DNA from: Salibaculum halophilum
GTDB lineage: Bacteria; Pseudomonadota; Alphaproteobacteria; Rhodobacterales; Rhodobacteraceae
Assembly: GCF_002094885.1 (NCBI RefSeq)
Contig: NZ_MSIT01000016.1
Span: 1-56,267, forward strand
Direction: 5' to 3'
DNA length: 56,267 nt
Shown: piece by piece, positions 27,028 through 36,724 of the stretch
How the letters are laid out: each line of letters begins with the position of its first letter
Numbering within the stretch: position 1 is the first letter of the stretch
Position numbers and translations under genes: made by a program
The notes under the pieces: generated by a model
Database searches by the model: none
Told to the model about the DNA's origin: nothing
What the model saw: the letters and a program-made list of their open reading frames with translations, nothing else

Positions 27028-27518
27028 GCGTCCTGCTCCGTTGAGGGACCGATCAGCGCATCCACCGCGCCGTCCAGCCCGGTGAACGCGCTGATCACCA
27101 CATCGGCCGTCAAGGTGTCGGGGGCGGGCCGGCCCCAGCCGACACCGAGGCCGCGCACCCCGCCGGCGCGGGCCATCTCCATGTCGGAGCGGGTATCGCC
27201 CACCATGACGGCGCGGCGGGCCGCCACCCCCGTCTCGGACAGGCAGGCCAACACCATGGCGGGATGCGGCTTCGAGGGGTGGTGATCGCTGGTCTGGGTG
27301 GTATCGAAGACGCCCGCCAGCCCCTCCGCCGCGATCAGCGCGTCCAGCCTGCGGCGCGAGGTGCCCGTCGCCACGGCCAGCAGGGTAAAAGGATCGGCCC
27401 GCAAGCGATCCAGCGCCGCCCGCGCCCCGGGGACGAGCGGCCGCACCTGCGGCGCCGCGGCCGGGCTGTCGATCAGCGTGCCTTCCACGTCGAAGATCAC
27501 CAGGCGCAGCTCGGGCAT
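27024..27518 (-). CDS. Capless HAD-family hydrolase with altered motif I
   Basis: A 164-residue HAD protein beside an RluC-like gene, where relatives normally have a HAD phosphatase of about 215 residues. Motif I reads D10-V-E12-GTL, so the usual second Asp (general acid) is Glu. Motif II is the Thr in VATGTSRR, the Lys lies in PSKPHP and motif IV is GDTRSDMEMA. Only about 15 residues separate motif I from the PGARAALDRL helix, so the C1 cap domain is missing. It may be altered or impaired. The ATG overlaps the rluC-like stop codon, and a GTG one codon upstream is possible. Confidence 0.8.
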   Translation of the reverse strand: MPELRLVIFDVEGTLIDSPAAAPQVRPLVPGARAALDRLRADPFTLLAVATGTSRRRLDALIAAEGLAGVFDTTQTSDHHPSKPHPAMVLACLSETGVAARRAVMVGDTRSDMEMARAGGVRGLGVGWGRPAPDTLTADVVISAFTGLDGAVDALIGPSTEQDA

Positions 27519-28558
27519 CACATCAGCTCGGCAAAGGGGTCTTCGGCGGCGAGGTCCTCTGCCCAGCCGAAGGTGTCCCAGGACTGCGCCATGTGGTCGG
27601 GCAGCGGCGCGGTGAGGGTGATGACCTGCCGCGTCACCGGGTTTTCCACCCGCATCATCCGCGCGTGCAGGTGCAGCTTTTTCGAGATGACGCCGCCCAG
27701 CTGCGCGCCCCAGCCGTCGCCCATGTTTTCCTGGCCCGAGCCGCCGTATTTGCCGTCGCCGACGATTGGATGCCCGATCTCGGCCATGTGCGCGCGCAAC
27801 TGGTGGGTTCGGCCGGTCAAGGGTTCCATCGCCACCCAGGCGGCGCGGCTGGCCACGCGGTAAAGCGTGGCATAGAGCGTATGCGCCCGCTTGGCCCCCG
27901 GGGTGCGGTCCATGTCGCGGGGGTGGACGGCGTGCATCTTCTCGCCCTCGCCGGCGGCACCGCGGCCCCCGGCTTTGGCCAGACCGAACTTGATTTCGCC
28001 GAGGTAAGGCGTGGGCACACCCGCCACCAGCGCCCAGTAGATCTTGCGCGTGTCCTTGTGGCGCATGGCCGTGGTCAGCCCCTGCGCCGCCTGACGGGTT
28101 CGGGCCAGTATCAGCACGCCCGAGGTGTCCTTGTCGAGCCGATGCACGAGCCGCGGCTTTTCCTCGGCCCCGAAGGTCAGCGCCTCGGCCAGGCCGTCCA
28201 CGTGGCGGCTCTGCTTGCTGCCGCCCTGGGTGGGAAGGCCGGCGGGCTTGTTCAGGGCAATGATCTCGTCGTCGCGGTAGATCACGCAATCGCGGATCAT
28301 GCGGGCGTCGGCCTCCGAGATGCTGTCCTTGGGGCGCGCCGGGGCCGTGCTGTCGGGCAGCGGCGGGATGCGGACCTGCTGGCCCGCGTCCAACCGGGTG
28401 CTGGCCTTGACCCGGCCACCATCGACGCGGATCTCGCCCTTGCGGCAGCCCTTCTCGATGCGGCCCTGGGTGATCTGCGGAAAGTGCCGCTTGAGCCAGC
28501 GATCGAGCCGCTGGTCCCCCTCGCCCGCCGCGACGGTCCGGGTCGTGACCCCGCTCAT
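27518..28558 (-). CDS. Large-subunit rRNA pseudouridine synthase, RluC/RluD type
   Basis: A 346-residue enzyme. An N-terminal S4-like RNA-binding domain (about 15-70, DQRLDRWLKRHFPQI) precedes the synthase domain with catalytic Asp142 in VHRLDKDTSG, then GRTHQLRAHMAEIGHPIVGD. It converts selected uridines of 23S rRNA to pseudouridine. RluC is the closest recognised relative but the target site is not provable here. Overlaps of a few bases link it to crcB upstream and the HAD gene downstream. Confidence 0.9.
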   Translation of the reverse strand: MSGVTTRTVAAGEGDQRLDRWLKRHFPQITQGRIEKGCRKGEIRVDGGRVKASTRLDAGQQVRIPPLPDSTAPARPKDSISEADARMIRDCVIYRDDEIIALNKPAGLPTQGGSKQSRHVDGLAEALTFGAEEKPRLVHRLDKDTSGVLILARTRQAAQGLTTAMRHKDTRKIYWALVAGVPTPYLGEIKFGLAKAGGRGAAGEGEKMHAVHPRDMDRTPGAKRAHTLYATLYRVASRAAWVAMEPLTGRTHQLRAHMAEIGHPIVGDGKYGGSGQENMGDGWGAQLGGVISKKLHLHARMMRVENPVTRQVITLTAPLPDHMAQSWDTFGWAEDLAAEDPFAELM

Positions 28559-28935
28559 GCCAGCACCGCGCGCATGATCTGCACCCCTGCGAAAATCGCC
28601 AGGAGCGACCCGGCGACCGACAGCCCGACATAAAGCGCCGCCTGCCCGGTCTGGCCACGCTCGACCAGCGTCAGGGCTTCCAGCGAAAAGGCCGAAAACG
28701 TGGTGAAGCCGCCCAGCACCCCGGTCATCAAAAAGGGATTGAGCGCGGCCAGCCCCCGCTGGCCCAGATAGACCAGCAGCCCACCCATCAGAAACGAGCC
28801 GAGCACATTTACCGTCAGCACGCCCAGCGGAAAACCGCCCGCGCCAAAGCCGCGGGTCACCGCAACCCCGGTGGCAAAGCGCGCGGCCGAGCCGATGGCC
28901 CCGCCAAGGGCGACTTGCAACATGGTGATCAACAT
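28555..28935 (-). CDS. crcB: Fluoride ion channel
   Basis: A 126-residue protein with four membrane segments and the Fluc/CrcB signatures GGAIGSAARF, TLVNVLGSFLMG-like TVNVLGSFLMGG, and TGVLGGFTTFSAFS. It exports fluoride as a dual-topology dimer. The ATG at 28935 has AAGGA 8 bases upstream and is preferred to a longer frame starting at 28971. No fluoride riboswitch was recognised in the 33-bp gap to rarA. Confidence 0.93.
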   Translation of the reverse strand: MLITMLQVALGGAIGSAARFATGVAVTRGFGAGGFPLGVLTVNVLGSFLMGGLLVYLGQRGLAALNPFLMTGVLGGFTTFSAFSLEALTLVERGQTGQAALYVGLSVAGSLLAIFAGVQIMRAVLA

Positions 28936-28967
28936 GGGCGCGTTCCTTGAGGCAATCGGGGGCGTTG

Positions 28968-30284
28968 TCAACTGCCCTGCCGCTTCGCGCGCAACTTGGC
29001 GAAATAGTCGACCCGCCGTTTCAATTCGCGTTCGAAACCACGATCGACCGGGCTGTAGTAGACCCCGCGCTTCATGCCGTCGGGAAAGTAGTCCTGCCCG
29101 GAAAATCCATCCTCGACGTCGTGGTCATAGGCATAGCCCTCGCCGTGACCGATATCGCGCATCAGGGACGTGGGCGCGTTGAGGATGTGTTTCGGGGGCG
29201 GTTCACTGCCCGTCTTTTTCGCCGCCGCCACGGCGTTCTTGTAGGCGGCGTAACCGGCGTTCGATTTCGGCGCGAGCGCCAAGTAGATCACCGCCTGCGA
29301 CAGGGCCAGCTCGCCCTCGGGGCTGCCCAGCCGCTCGTAGGCCTGCCAGGCCCCGATGCAGACCTCCTGCGCCTGCGGATCGGCCAGGCCGATATCCTCG
29401 ACCGCCATGCGCGTCAGGCGCCTGGCCAGGAACCGCGGGTCCTCGCCCCCCTGCAGCATCCGCGCGAACCAGTAGAGCGCCGCGTCCGGGTCCGAGCCGC
29501 GCACGGATTTGTGCAGCGCCGAGATCAGGTTGTAATGCGCGTCGCCCGACTTGTCGTACTGCGCGGCGCGCTGGGTCAGCCGCGTGGTCAGCGTCTCGGT
29601 GTCCAGCTTGCCGGTCTCGGGCCAGGCGGAGACCTGCTCGACGAGGTTGAGCAAGGCCCGCCCGTCGCCGTCCGCCATCTCCAGCAGGGCCTCGCGTGCC
29701 GCGCCGGTCAGGGGCAGGGCTCGGCCCAGCACCTGTTCGGCGCGCTGCGCCAGGCGTTCCAGGTCGGCCAGCGTCAGCCGCTCCAGAACCAGCACCTGCG
29801 CGCGGCTCAGGACGGCGGAATTGAGTTCGAAGGAGGGGTTTTCGGTCGTGGCCCCGACCAGCACGATGGTGCCATCCTCCATGTGGGGCAGGAACCCGTC
29901 CTGCTGGGCCTTGTTGAAACGATGGACCTCGTCGACGAACAGCAGCGTGCCCGCGCCGGTCTGCCGCCGCATGCGCGCGGCATCGAAGACCTTGCGCAGC
30001 TCCGACACGCCGGTGAAGATCGCGCTGATCTGGACGAAATGCAGGTCGCTGGCCTCGGCCAGCAACCGCGCGATCGTGGTCTTGCCAACCCCGGGCGGCC
30101 CCCAGAGGATCAGCGACGACAGGTTGCCCGCCGCCAGCATGGAACCCAGCGGCGCCTCCGCTGCCAGGAGGTGTTCCTGCCCGATAACCTCGTCCAGGGC
30201 CGACGGGCGCAACCGGTCGGCCAGGGGACGGGGCGCGTTGGTACCAGGCGCGTCGTCGCCCGGTGTGTCGAAGAGATCGGCCAT
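28968..30284 (-). CDS. rarA: Replication-associated recombination protein A
   Basis: A 438-residue AAA+ ATPase of the RarA/MgsA/WRNIP1 group. Walker A GPPGVGKTT is near residue 60, Walker B FVDEVHRF near 125, then the GATTENPSFELN sensor I segment. The C-terminal tetramerisation domain carries RGSDPDAALYWFARML and YKNAVAAAKKTGSEPPPKHILNAPT. It acts at stalled replication forks. It is the first gene of the rarA-crcB-rluC-HAD-ATP12 set. Confidence 0.95.
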   Translation of the reverse strand: MADLFDTPGDDAPGTNAPRPLADRLRPSALDEVIGQEHLLAAEAPLGSMLAAGNLSSLILWGPPGVGKTTIARLLAEASDLHFVQISAIFTGVSELRKVFDAARMRRQTGAGTLLFVDEVHRFNKAQQDGFLPHMEDGTIVLVGATTENPSFELNSAVLSRAQVLVLERLTLADLERLAQRAEQVLGRALPLTGAAREALLEMADGDGRALLNLVEQVSAWPETGKLDTETLTTRLTQRAAQYDKSGDAHYNLISALHKSVRGSDPDAALYWFARMLQGGEDPRFLARRLTRMAVEDIGLADPQAQEVCIGAWQAYERLGSPEGELALSQAVIYLALAPKSNAGYAAYKNAVAAAKKTGSEPPPKHILNAPTSLMRDIGHGEGYAYDHDVEDGFSGQDYFPDGMKRGVYYSPVDRGFERELKRRVDYFAKLRAKRQGS

Positions 30285-30342
30285 GGGACAACTCTATGCC
30301 TGCACCGCGTCCGAGACCAGATGCCGGGCACCAGAAACGCGA

Positions 30343-30368
30343 ATGGCCCGCCGGGCGGGGCGGGCCAT
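30343..30368 (-). terminator. Hairpin terminator downstream of rplQ
   Basis: ATGGCCCGCC (30343-30352) pairs perfectly with GGCGGGCCAT (30359-30368) across a 6-base loop, 24 bp after the rplQ stop. On the minus strand it is followed by TTCGCGTTTC, a weak U-rich tract. It probably ends the alpha operon before rarA. Confidence 0.65.
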
Positions 30369-30391
30369 CGGGAACCGGATCGCGGGGTGGC

Positions 30392-30811
30392 TCAGTCCTC
30401 GGCGGCTTCCTCGGCGGCGACTCGTTCCTTGTCGGCCGCCCCCTTGGCGTCGGGGTCGCGGTCGACCAGTTCAATGATCGCCATCGGGGCCATGTCGCCG
30501 TAGCGGAACCCGGCCTTCAGCACCCGGGTATAGCCGCCCTGACGGTCCTTGTAGCGCGCACCGAGAACGTCGAAAAGCTTGGCAACATCCTTGTCCTGCT
30601 TGAGCTGCGCCGCGGCCTGGCGACGCGCGTGGATGTCGCCGCGCTTGGCCAGCGTCACAAGCTTGTCCATGACGCGCTTGAGTTCCTTGGCCTTGGGCAG
30701 GGTGGTCTTGATCTGTTCGTGCTCGATGAGCGAGCCGGCCATGTTCGAGAACAGGGCCTTGCGGTGTTCATGGGTCCGGTTGAGGCGGCGGTATCCGCGG
30801 GCGTGGCGCAT
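30392..30811 (-). CDS. rplQ: Ribosomal protein bL17
   Basis: A 139-residue 50S protein beginning [20 protein letters not shown], the canonical bL17 start, with [18 protein letters not shown]. The C-terminus has a short acidic Ala/Glu tail (about 20 residues) common in alphaproteobacteria. It is the last gene of the rpsM-rpsK-rpoA-rplQ unit, 138 bp after rpoA. Confidence 0.97.
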   Translation of the reverse strand: MRHARGYRRLNRTHEHRKALFSNMAGSLIEHEQIKTTLPKAKELKRVMDKLVTLAKRGDIHARRQAAAQLKQDKDVAKLFDVLGARYKDRQGGYTRVLKAGFRYGDMAPMAIIELVDRDPDAKGAADKERVAAEEAAED

Positions 30812-30911
30812 TTTCGATCTCCTTGGATGCCCTCTACGGGCTGTTTTGCTTTGTCCGGCGGGCCATGCGTGTGACCCGCTCTCCTTGGGGCGATGTGCCC
30901 GGGGCCGGGCG

Positions 30912-30935
30912 GACCAAAATTCTGGAATTTTGGTC
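30912..30935. repeat. Inverted repeat in the rpoA-rplQ gap, core shared with 111-136
   Basis: GACCAAAATT (30912-30921) pairs with AATTTTGGTC (30926-30935). On the minus strand the centre reads AAATTCCAGAATTT, identical to the core of the hairpin after glyA. GGGCC/GGCCC flanks can extend the stem. It lies within a transcript, so it is either an internal processing or pausing signal or a dispersed element. Confidence 0.6.
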
Positions 30936-30949
30936 GGCCCGACGTGGTA

Positions 30950-31966
30950 TCAGAACTGGTCTTCGAACTTCTTGGCCAGGTCCTCGATATTGTCGGGCGG
31001 CCAGTCCTCCACATCCATCCCGAGGTGAAGGCCCATGCCCGAGAGCACTTCCTTGATCTCGTTGAGCGACTTGCGGCCGAAGTTCGGCGTGCGCAGCATC
31101 TCGGCTTCGGTTTTCTGGATCAGGTCACCGATATAGACGATGTTGTCGTTCTTGAGGCAGTTCGCGGACCGGACCGAAAGCTCCAGCTCGTCCACCTTCT
31201 TGAGCAGGAGCGGGTTGAATTCCAGCCCGTCGTCATCCTGGCTGCTGTGAGAGGCTTCGGGTTCGTCGAAGTTGACGAAGACCTGGAGCTGGTCCTGAAG
31301 GATACGCGCGGCGTAGGCCACCGCGTCCTCGGGGGTGATCGACCCGTCGGTCTCGATGTTCATGGTCAGCTTGTCGTAGTCCAGAACCTGGCCTTCACGG
31401 GTGGGCTGGACGTCGTAGCTGACCTTCTTGACCGGCGAATAGATCGCGTCGATGGCGATCATGCCGATCGGCGCATCCTCGGGCTTGTTCTTGTCAGCCG
31501 CAACATAGCCCTTGCCGGTGTTCACGGTCAGCTCGATGTAGAGTTCTGCCCCCTCGTCGAGGTGGCAGATGACGTGATCCTTGTTGAGGATCTCGATCCC
31601 GGCGCTTTCCGAGATATCGCCAGCGGTGACCACGCCGGGGCCCTTGGCCTGCACCTGCAGCCGCTTGGGGCCCTCGGTCTCCATGCGGATGGCGACGCCC
31701 TTGAGGTTCAGCACGATATCGGTGACGTCTTCACGCACGCCGGACACGGAGGAAAACTCGTGCAGCACGTTGTCGATCTGCACGGCCGTGATAGCGGCCC
31801 CCTGGAGCGACGACAGAAGGATGCGGCGAAGGGCATTGCCCATTGTAAGGCCGAAGCCGCGTTCCAGCGGTTCGGCGACCACGGTGCCCTGCCGTGCCGG
31901 GTCCTTGCCCGGTTTCACGTCAAGCTGCGTGGGTTTGATTAGTTCGGCCCAGTTCTTGTGGATCAT
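30950..31966 (-). CDS. rpoA: RNA polymerase alpha subunit
   Basis: A 338-residue alpha subunit. The N-terminal assembly domain has [23 protein letters not shown] and the C-terminal domain (about 255-330) has [16 protein letters not shown] and [17 protein letters not shown]-like motifs that contact promoter UP elements and activators. The ATG at 31966 (MIHKNWAEL) is the standard start; the open frame runs further upstream. It lies between rpsK and rplQ as in most bacteria. Confidence 0.98.
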   Translation of the reverse strand: MIHKNWAELIKPTQLDVKPGKDPARQGTVVAEPLERGFGLTMGNALRRILLSSLQGAAITAVQIDNVLHEFSSVSGVREDVTDIVLNLKGVAIRMETEGPKRLQVQAKGPGVVTAGDISESAGIEILNKDHVICHLDEGAELYIELTVNTGKGYVAADKNKPEDAPIGMIAIDAIYSPVKKVSYDVQPTREGQVLDYDKLTMNIETDGSITPEDAVAYAARILQDQLQVFVNFDEPEASHSSQDDDGLEFNPLLLKKVDELELSVRSANCLKNDNIVYIGDLIQKTEAEMLRTPNFGRKSLNEIKEVLSGMGLHLGMDVEDWPPDNIEDLAKKFEDQF

Positions 31967-32072
31967 GCGTCCCTCCATACTTGTCTGCCCTGCTGATCCG
32001 GCGGGGCGGACGCCCGAGGTAGAAATGACGAAAAGGGACCCCGCGCGCGGGGTCCCCGTGGAATCCTGTCTA

Positions 32073-32465
32073 TCAGACGCGGCGACGCTTCGGCGGGCGG
32101 CAGCCGTTGTGCGCAATCGGGGTCACGTCCCGGATCGCGGTAATGTTGAACCCGGCGGCGGCGAGGGCGCGCAGGGCGCTCTCGCGGCCCGAGCCGGGGC
32201 CCTGCACCTCGACGTCGAGGGTCTTCATGCCGTGTTCCTGCGCTTTGCGGCCCGCATCCTCGGCAGCCATCTGGGCGGCATAAGGCGTGGACTTGCGCGA
32301 CCCCTTGAAGCCCATGGTGCCGGCCGACGACCAGGAAATGGCGTTGCCCTGCACGTCGGAAATCAGGATCTTGGTGTTGTTGAAGCTGGAGTTCACATGG
32401 GCGACGCCAGCGGCGATGTTCTTGGAGACCTTCTTCTTGCCTCCGCGACGGGTATCTCGTGCCAT
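32073..32465 (-). CDS. rpsK: Ribosomal protein uS11
   Basis: A 130-residue 30S platform protein. [27 protein letters not shown]-type core and the C-terminal [18 protein letters not shown] tail are diagnostic. It follows rpsM by 15 bp and precedes rpoA by 106 bp. Confidence 0.98.
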   Translation of the reverse strand: MARDTRRGGKKKVSKNIAAGVAHVNSSFNNTKILISDVQGNAISWSSAGTMGFKGSRKSTPYAAQMAAEDAGRKAQEHGMKTLDVEVQGPGSGRESALRALAAAGFNITAIRDVTPIAHNGCRPPKRRRV

Positions 32466-32480
32466 CGGTCGCGTCCTCCC

Positions 32481-32849
32481 TTACTTCTTCTTGCCAGCGA
32501 TGGGCTTTGCGGGGCCCTTGCGCGTGCGTGCGTTGGTGTGCGTGCGCTGACCGCGCACGGGGAGGTTGCGGCGATGGCGCAGGCCGCGGTAGCAACCAAG
32601 GTCCATCAGGCGCTTGACGTTCATCTGCACCTCGCGGCGCAGGTCGCCCTCGACGGTGTAGGTGCTGTCGATGTGTTCGCGGATCGAGAGGACCTCGGCA
32701 TCCGACAGTTCGTTCACGCGACGGGTCTCGTCGATGTTGACGGCCTCGCAGATGGCCCTGGCCGAGCTGTGGCCGATTCCGGTGATGTAGGTGAGGGCGA
32801 TCGGAACCCGCTTTGCAGTCGGGATGTTCACGCCGGCGATACGTGCCAC
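32481..32849 (-). CDS. rpsM: Ribosomal protein uS13
   Basis: A 122-residue 30S head protein starting [14 protein letters not shown], with [13 protein letters not shown] and the tail [24 protein letters not shown] in its last 25 residues. The start codon is GTG (32847-32849). It is the first gene of the alpha-operon part and has its own promoter-like element about 155 bp upstream; the leader also holds a 7-bp hairpin (GGCCCGG 32905-32911 / CCGGGCC 32924-32930). Confidence 0.97.
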   Translation of the reverse strand: MARIAGVNIPTAKRVPIALTYITGIGHSSARAICEAVNIDETRRVNELSDAEVLSIREHIDSTYTVEGDLRREVQMNVKRLMDLGCYRGLRHRRNLPVRGQRTHTNARTRKGPAKPIAGKKK

Positions 32850-33003
32850 GTTGTCTTTCCTTTCGTTGCGGTTCCGTAATGCCGGAACCTTTTTTCACAA
32901 CTGAGGCCCGGAGCACTCCGCTGCCGGGCCCTAGCCTGGTCGAGGTGGTCTGCCCCGTCACGAGCACCGCTCGATTCGGAGCATGTCCCGCACGGGATGT
33001 TGC

Positions 33004-33032
33004 CGTCTAGGCGTGTGCGCGCGGATGGTCAA
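33004..33032 (-). promoter_or_regulatory. Promoter of the rpsM-rpsK-rpoA-rplQ unit
   Basis: On the minus strand TTGACC (33027-33032), a 17-bp spacer and TAGACG (33004-33009) lie just downstream of the adk stop. The element closely resembles those before rplO and rpmC, and it gives rpsM a leader of roughly 150 nt. Confidence 0.62.
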
Positions 33033-33059
33033 CCCCCGTTCCGGCGGGCGACGCAGAGC

Positions 33060-33637
33060 CTAGCTTTCAACGGCTGCCTTGATCGCCCGGGCGACCTCGT
33101 CGATCTCGCCCAGCCCGTCCACGGTCGCCAGTTGGCCCTTCGCGTGGTAGTAACCAACCAGCGGACTGGTCTGCTTGTAGTAGGCCAGCAGCCGGGTCTT
33201 GAGGCTGTCCTCGTTGTCGTCGGCCCGGACCTGCCCGCCGGCCTTTGCGGTTTCGGCGGCCCGGCCGAGGATCCGTTGCACCAGGACATCGTCGTCCACC
33301 GACAGCGCGATCACGCGGTCGAGGCTTTGGCCCTGTTCCTGCAGCAGTGCACTCAGGGCGTCGGCCTGCGCCAGGGTGCGCGGGAAACCGTCGAAGATGA
33401 ACCCGCCGTGGTCGCCCCCCGCTTCCAGTTTCTCGCGGATCAGGCCGATGACGATATCGTCGGTCACAAGATTGCCGGCGTCCATGACCGCGGCCACTTT
33501 CCGGCCCATCTCGGTGCCCGAGTTTCGCGCCTCGCGCAGCATGTCGCCTGTGGACAGCTGCACCATGTTGCGATCTTCCACGAGGATGCGGGCCTGGGTG
33601 CCCTTCCCCGCGCCGGGCGGTCCGAGAAGGATGAGAT

Positions 33638-33641
<4 letters not shown>
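33060..33641 (-). CDS. adk: Adenylate kinase
   Basis: A 193-residue short-type adenylate kinase without the large LID insert. It has P-loop [11 protein letters not shown] at 7-17, LSTGDMLR, and [14 protein letters not shown]. It interconverts ATP and AMP with two ADP. Its start overlaps the secY stop by 4 bases, the usual secY-adk arrangement inside ribosomal operons. Confidence 0.97.
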
Positions 33642-34999
<1,358 letters not shown>

Positions 35000-35116
35000 G
35001 GATGCCCACCTGTATGCCCACCTGTTCAGACGAACGCCGCCGGACCGGTCTCCCGGGCGGCGGCGTCAGGAAACTTGGATCGAGATGTAAGGGGCGCGGC
35101 GCACCCCCACAACCCT

Positions 35117-35590
35117 TTACTCTGCCGCCGCCGCGGCTGTCAGGCTCACTTTGCCGCCAGCCTTCTCGACGGCCTCGACCGCGCCCTTCGAGGCACCGGT
35201 GACGTGCAGCGTGACCTTGGCGGTGATCTCGCCCTTGCCCAGCAGGCGGACGCCGTCGCGCTTGCGGCGGATGACACCGGCCTGCAGCAGGGTGTCCTCG
35301 GTCACCTCGGCGCTGGCGTCGAGCTTGCCCGCGTCGATGAATTTCTGGACCGTGCCCAGGTTGACCACCGCGAAGCTCTTGCGGTTGGGCTTGTTGAAGC
35401 CGCGCTTGGGCAGCCGCTGATAAAGCGGCATCTGGCCGCCCTCGTAGCCCTTGACGGCCACACCCGAGCGGGATTTCTGGCCCTTGAGGCCGCGCCCGCC
35501 GGTCTTGCCCTTGCCGGAGCCGGGGCCACGGCCGACGCGCAGGCGTTTCGTGGACGCGCCGTCATTGTCGCGCAGTTCGTGCAGTTTCAT
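35117..35590 (-). CDS. rplO: Ribosomal protein uL15
   Basis: A 157-residue 50S assembly protein with [12 protein letters not shown], the glycine-rich [22 protein letters not shown]-type loop and the [16 protein letters not shown] motif. It is the first gene of block C and should directly follow rpmD, but rpmD lies 7.7 kb upstream on the other side of an inserted segment. A promoter-like element lies 95-123 bp before it. Confidence 0.97.
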   Translation of the reverse strand: MKLHELRDNDGASTKRLRVGRGPGSGKGKTGGRGLKGQKSRSGVAVKGYEGGQMPLYQRLPKRGFNKPNRKSFAVVNLGTVQKFIDAGKLDASAEVTEDTLLQAGVIRRKRDGVRLLGKGEITAKVTLHVTGASKGAVEAVEKAGGKVSLTAAAAAE

Positions 35591-35684
35591 ATCGCTTCTC
35601 CTTTGCCGGACGACCCTGCCGAAGCGATACGCAGGGGACACGGCGTTGCGGTCATGTGAGTCGGACCCAGAGGGCCACCGGGGG

Positions 35685-35713
35685 CGTATAGGGCCTGAGC
35701 GGTGGGCGATCAA
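35685..35713 (-). promoter_or_regulatory. Promoter of the rplO-secY-adk unit
   Basis: On the minus strand TTGATC (35708-35713), a 17-bp spacer and TATACG (35685-35690) lie about 95 bp before the rplO start. The same TTG-N20-TATACG design, with an identical -10 hexamer, precedes rpmC, the first gene after the other break in the operon. Confidence 0.68.
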
Positions 35714-35908
35714 GGGGCCGGGGTGGCTGACAGAAGAAAACGCCCCGGCCATTCCTGCCACCCGTCCCGAACCTCGCGCGGGATCAATCTTGCCATGAAA
35801 AGCGCAGAGCGGCGACGGTCTATGTAACCGTCCCGGACAGGACACTACGACATCTAACGCAGCGTCATCGCGATCTGTCCTTGTCATGCGCGTGAAATCA
35901 CCACACGT

Positions 35909-35921
35909 ACCGACGGTCGGT
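35909..35921. promoter_or_regulatory. Operator candidate ACCGAC-G-GTCGGT for the TetR regulator
   Basis: Two 6-base inverted half-sites around a single central base end 19 bp before the tetR start. This size and position fit autorepression by a TetR dimer and control of the downstream efflux genes. Confidence 0.62.
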
Positions 35922-35940
35922 TTTTAAAAGGCTCTGCATC

Positions 35941-36723
35941 ATGGCCAAGCATAACGCTTCCAAAGCGGTGCGTCAGAGAATGGCGCCGGACGAACGCCGG
36001 GAGGCGATCCTTGATGCTGCCCATGCCCTATTCATGGAGCTCGGGTGGGAGGCCGTGACCATCGCGGATGTCCTGGGGGCAGCCAACATTTCCAAAGGCG
36101 GGTTCTATCACCACTTCGCCGCCAAGGAGGATCTCCTGACCGGCATCGTTGCGCGCATGACCGAACAGGCCGTCGCCGCAATCGAAGCGTTGCCTGAGCG
36201 TAGCTCCGGTAACGCGCTCGCGCGGCTGAACGCCTTTCTGGCAAACTGGCTGCGCTGGAAGGCCGAGCACGCCGCCGAGATGCGGGCTTTTGCCGAAGTT
36301 CTCTTGCGGCCGGGCAACGACCTTCTCGCCCAGCGCGTGTTCGGCGCCACGGCCAAGGTCGTCGTGCCAGTACTTGAGGAGATGATTTCCGAAGGCGTGG
36401 AGGAAGGCGTCTTCGACGTGGCCGACCCGGGGCTCGTCGCCGAGATCGTCATCGGGCTGTCGCAGGGGCGACAGGCCGTCCTGAGCGACGCGATAGCCTT
36501 TGCCGCAGCGGGCGATATCGACGCGGGCACCGACCGCCTGGATGCAAGGATGCAGGCCGAGGGCCTGACCTGCGACCGGCTGCTCGGCCTGCCACCGGGC
36601 AGTGTCGCGCTGTCGAGCCCCGAGGATTACCGCCGGATGCTGGCCGGACTGGCCGGTTCCGACGGAAGACGCGCCGGAGCGAGTGCTTCGACGGAACGAA
36701 ACCAAGCAAGAAAGAAAAATTGA
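35941..36723 (+). CDS. TetR/AcrR-family transcriptional regulator
   Basis: A 260-residue repressor. The N-terminal helix-turn-helix (about residues 18-65) reads REAILDAAHALFMELGWEAVTIADVLGAANISKGGFYHHFAAKEDLL across its length, a standard TetR pattern. The C-terminal ligand domain is unrelated to any member I can name. It heads a plus-strand cassette with a SpoIIAA-like gene, an RND adaptor and an RND pump, and lies downstream of a palindromic operator. It probably represses the pump until a substrate is bound. Confidence 0.88.
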   Translation: MAKHNASKAVRQRMAPDERREAILDAAHALFMELGWEAVTIADVLGAANISKGGFYHHFAAKEDLLTGIVARMTEQAVAAIEALPERSSGNALARLNAFLANWLRWKAEHAAEMRAFAEVLLRPGNDLLAQRVFGATAKVVVPVLEEMISEGVEEGVFDVADPGLVAEIVIGLSQGRQAVLSDAIAFAAAGDIDAGTDRLDARMQAEGLTCDRLLGLPPGSVALSSPEDYRRMLAGLAGSDGRRAGASASTERNQARKKN

Positions 36724-36724
36724 C

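Larger units (their letters stand above)
35591..35940. other. Divergent intergenic region between rplO and the tetR cassette
   Basis: This 350-bp noncoding stretch holds a minus-strand promoter for rplO (35685-35713) and a plus-strand TetR-type operator (35909-35921) next to the cassette. I saw no other gene or stable hairpin between them. It is probably the left junction of the inserted segment; no target-site repeat was recognised. Confidence 0.6.

Noticed and set aside
32881-32930. Terminator after adk
   Set aside because: The GGCCCGG/CCGGGCC hairpin lies downstream of the rpsM promoter and on the minus strand is followed by A residues, so it is a leader structure of rpsM and does not terminate adk.
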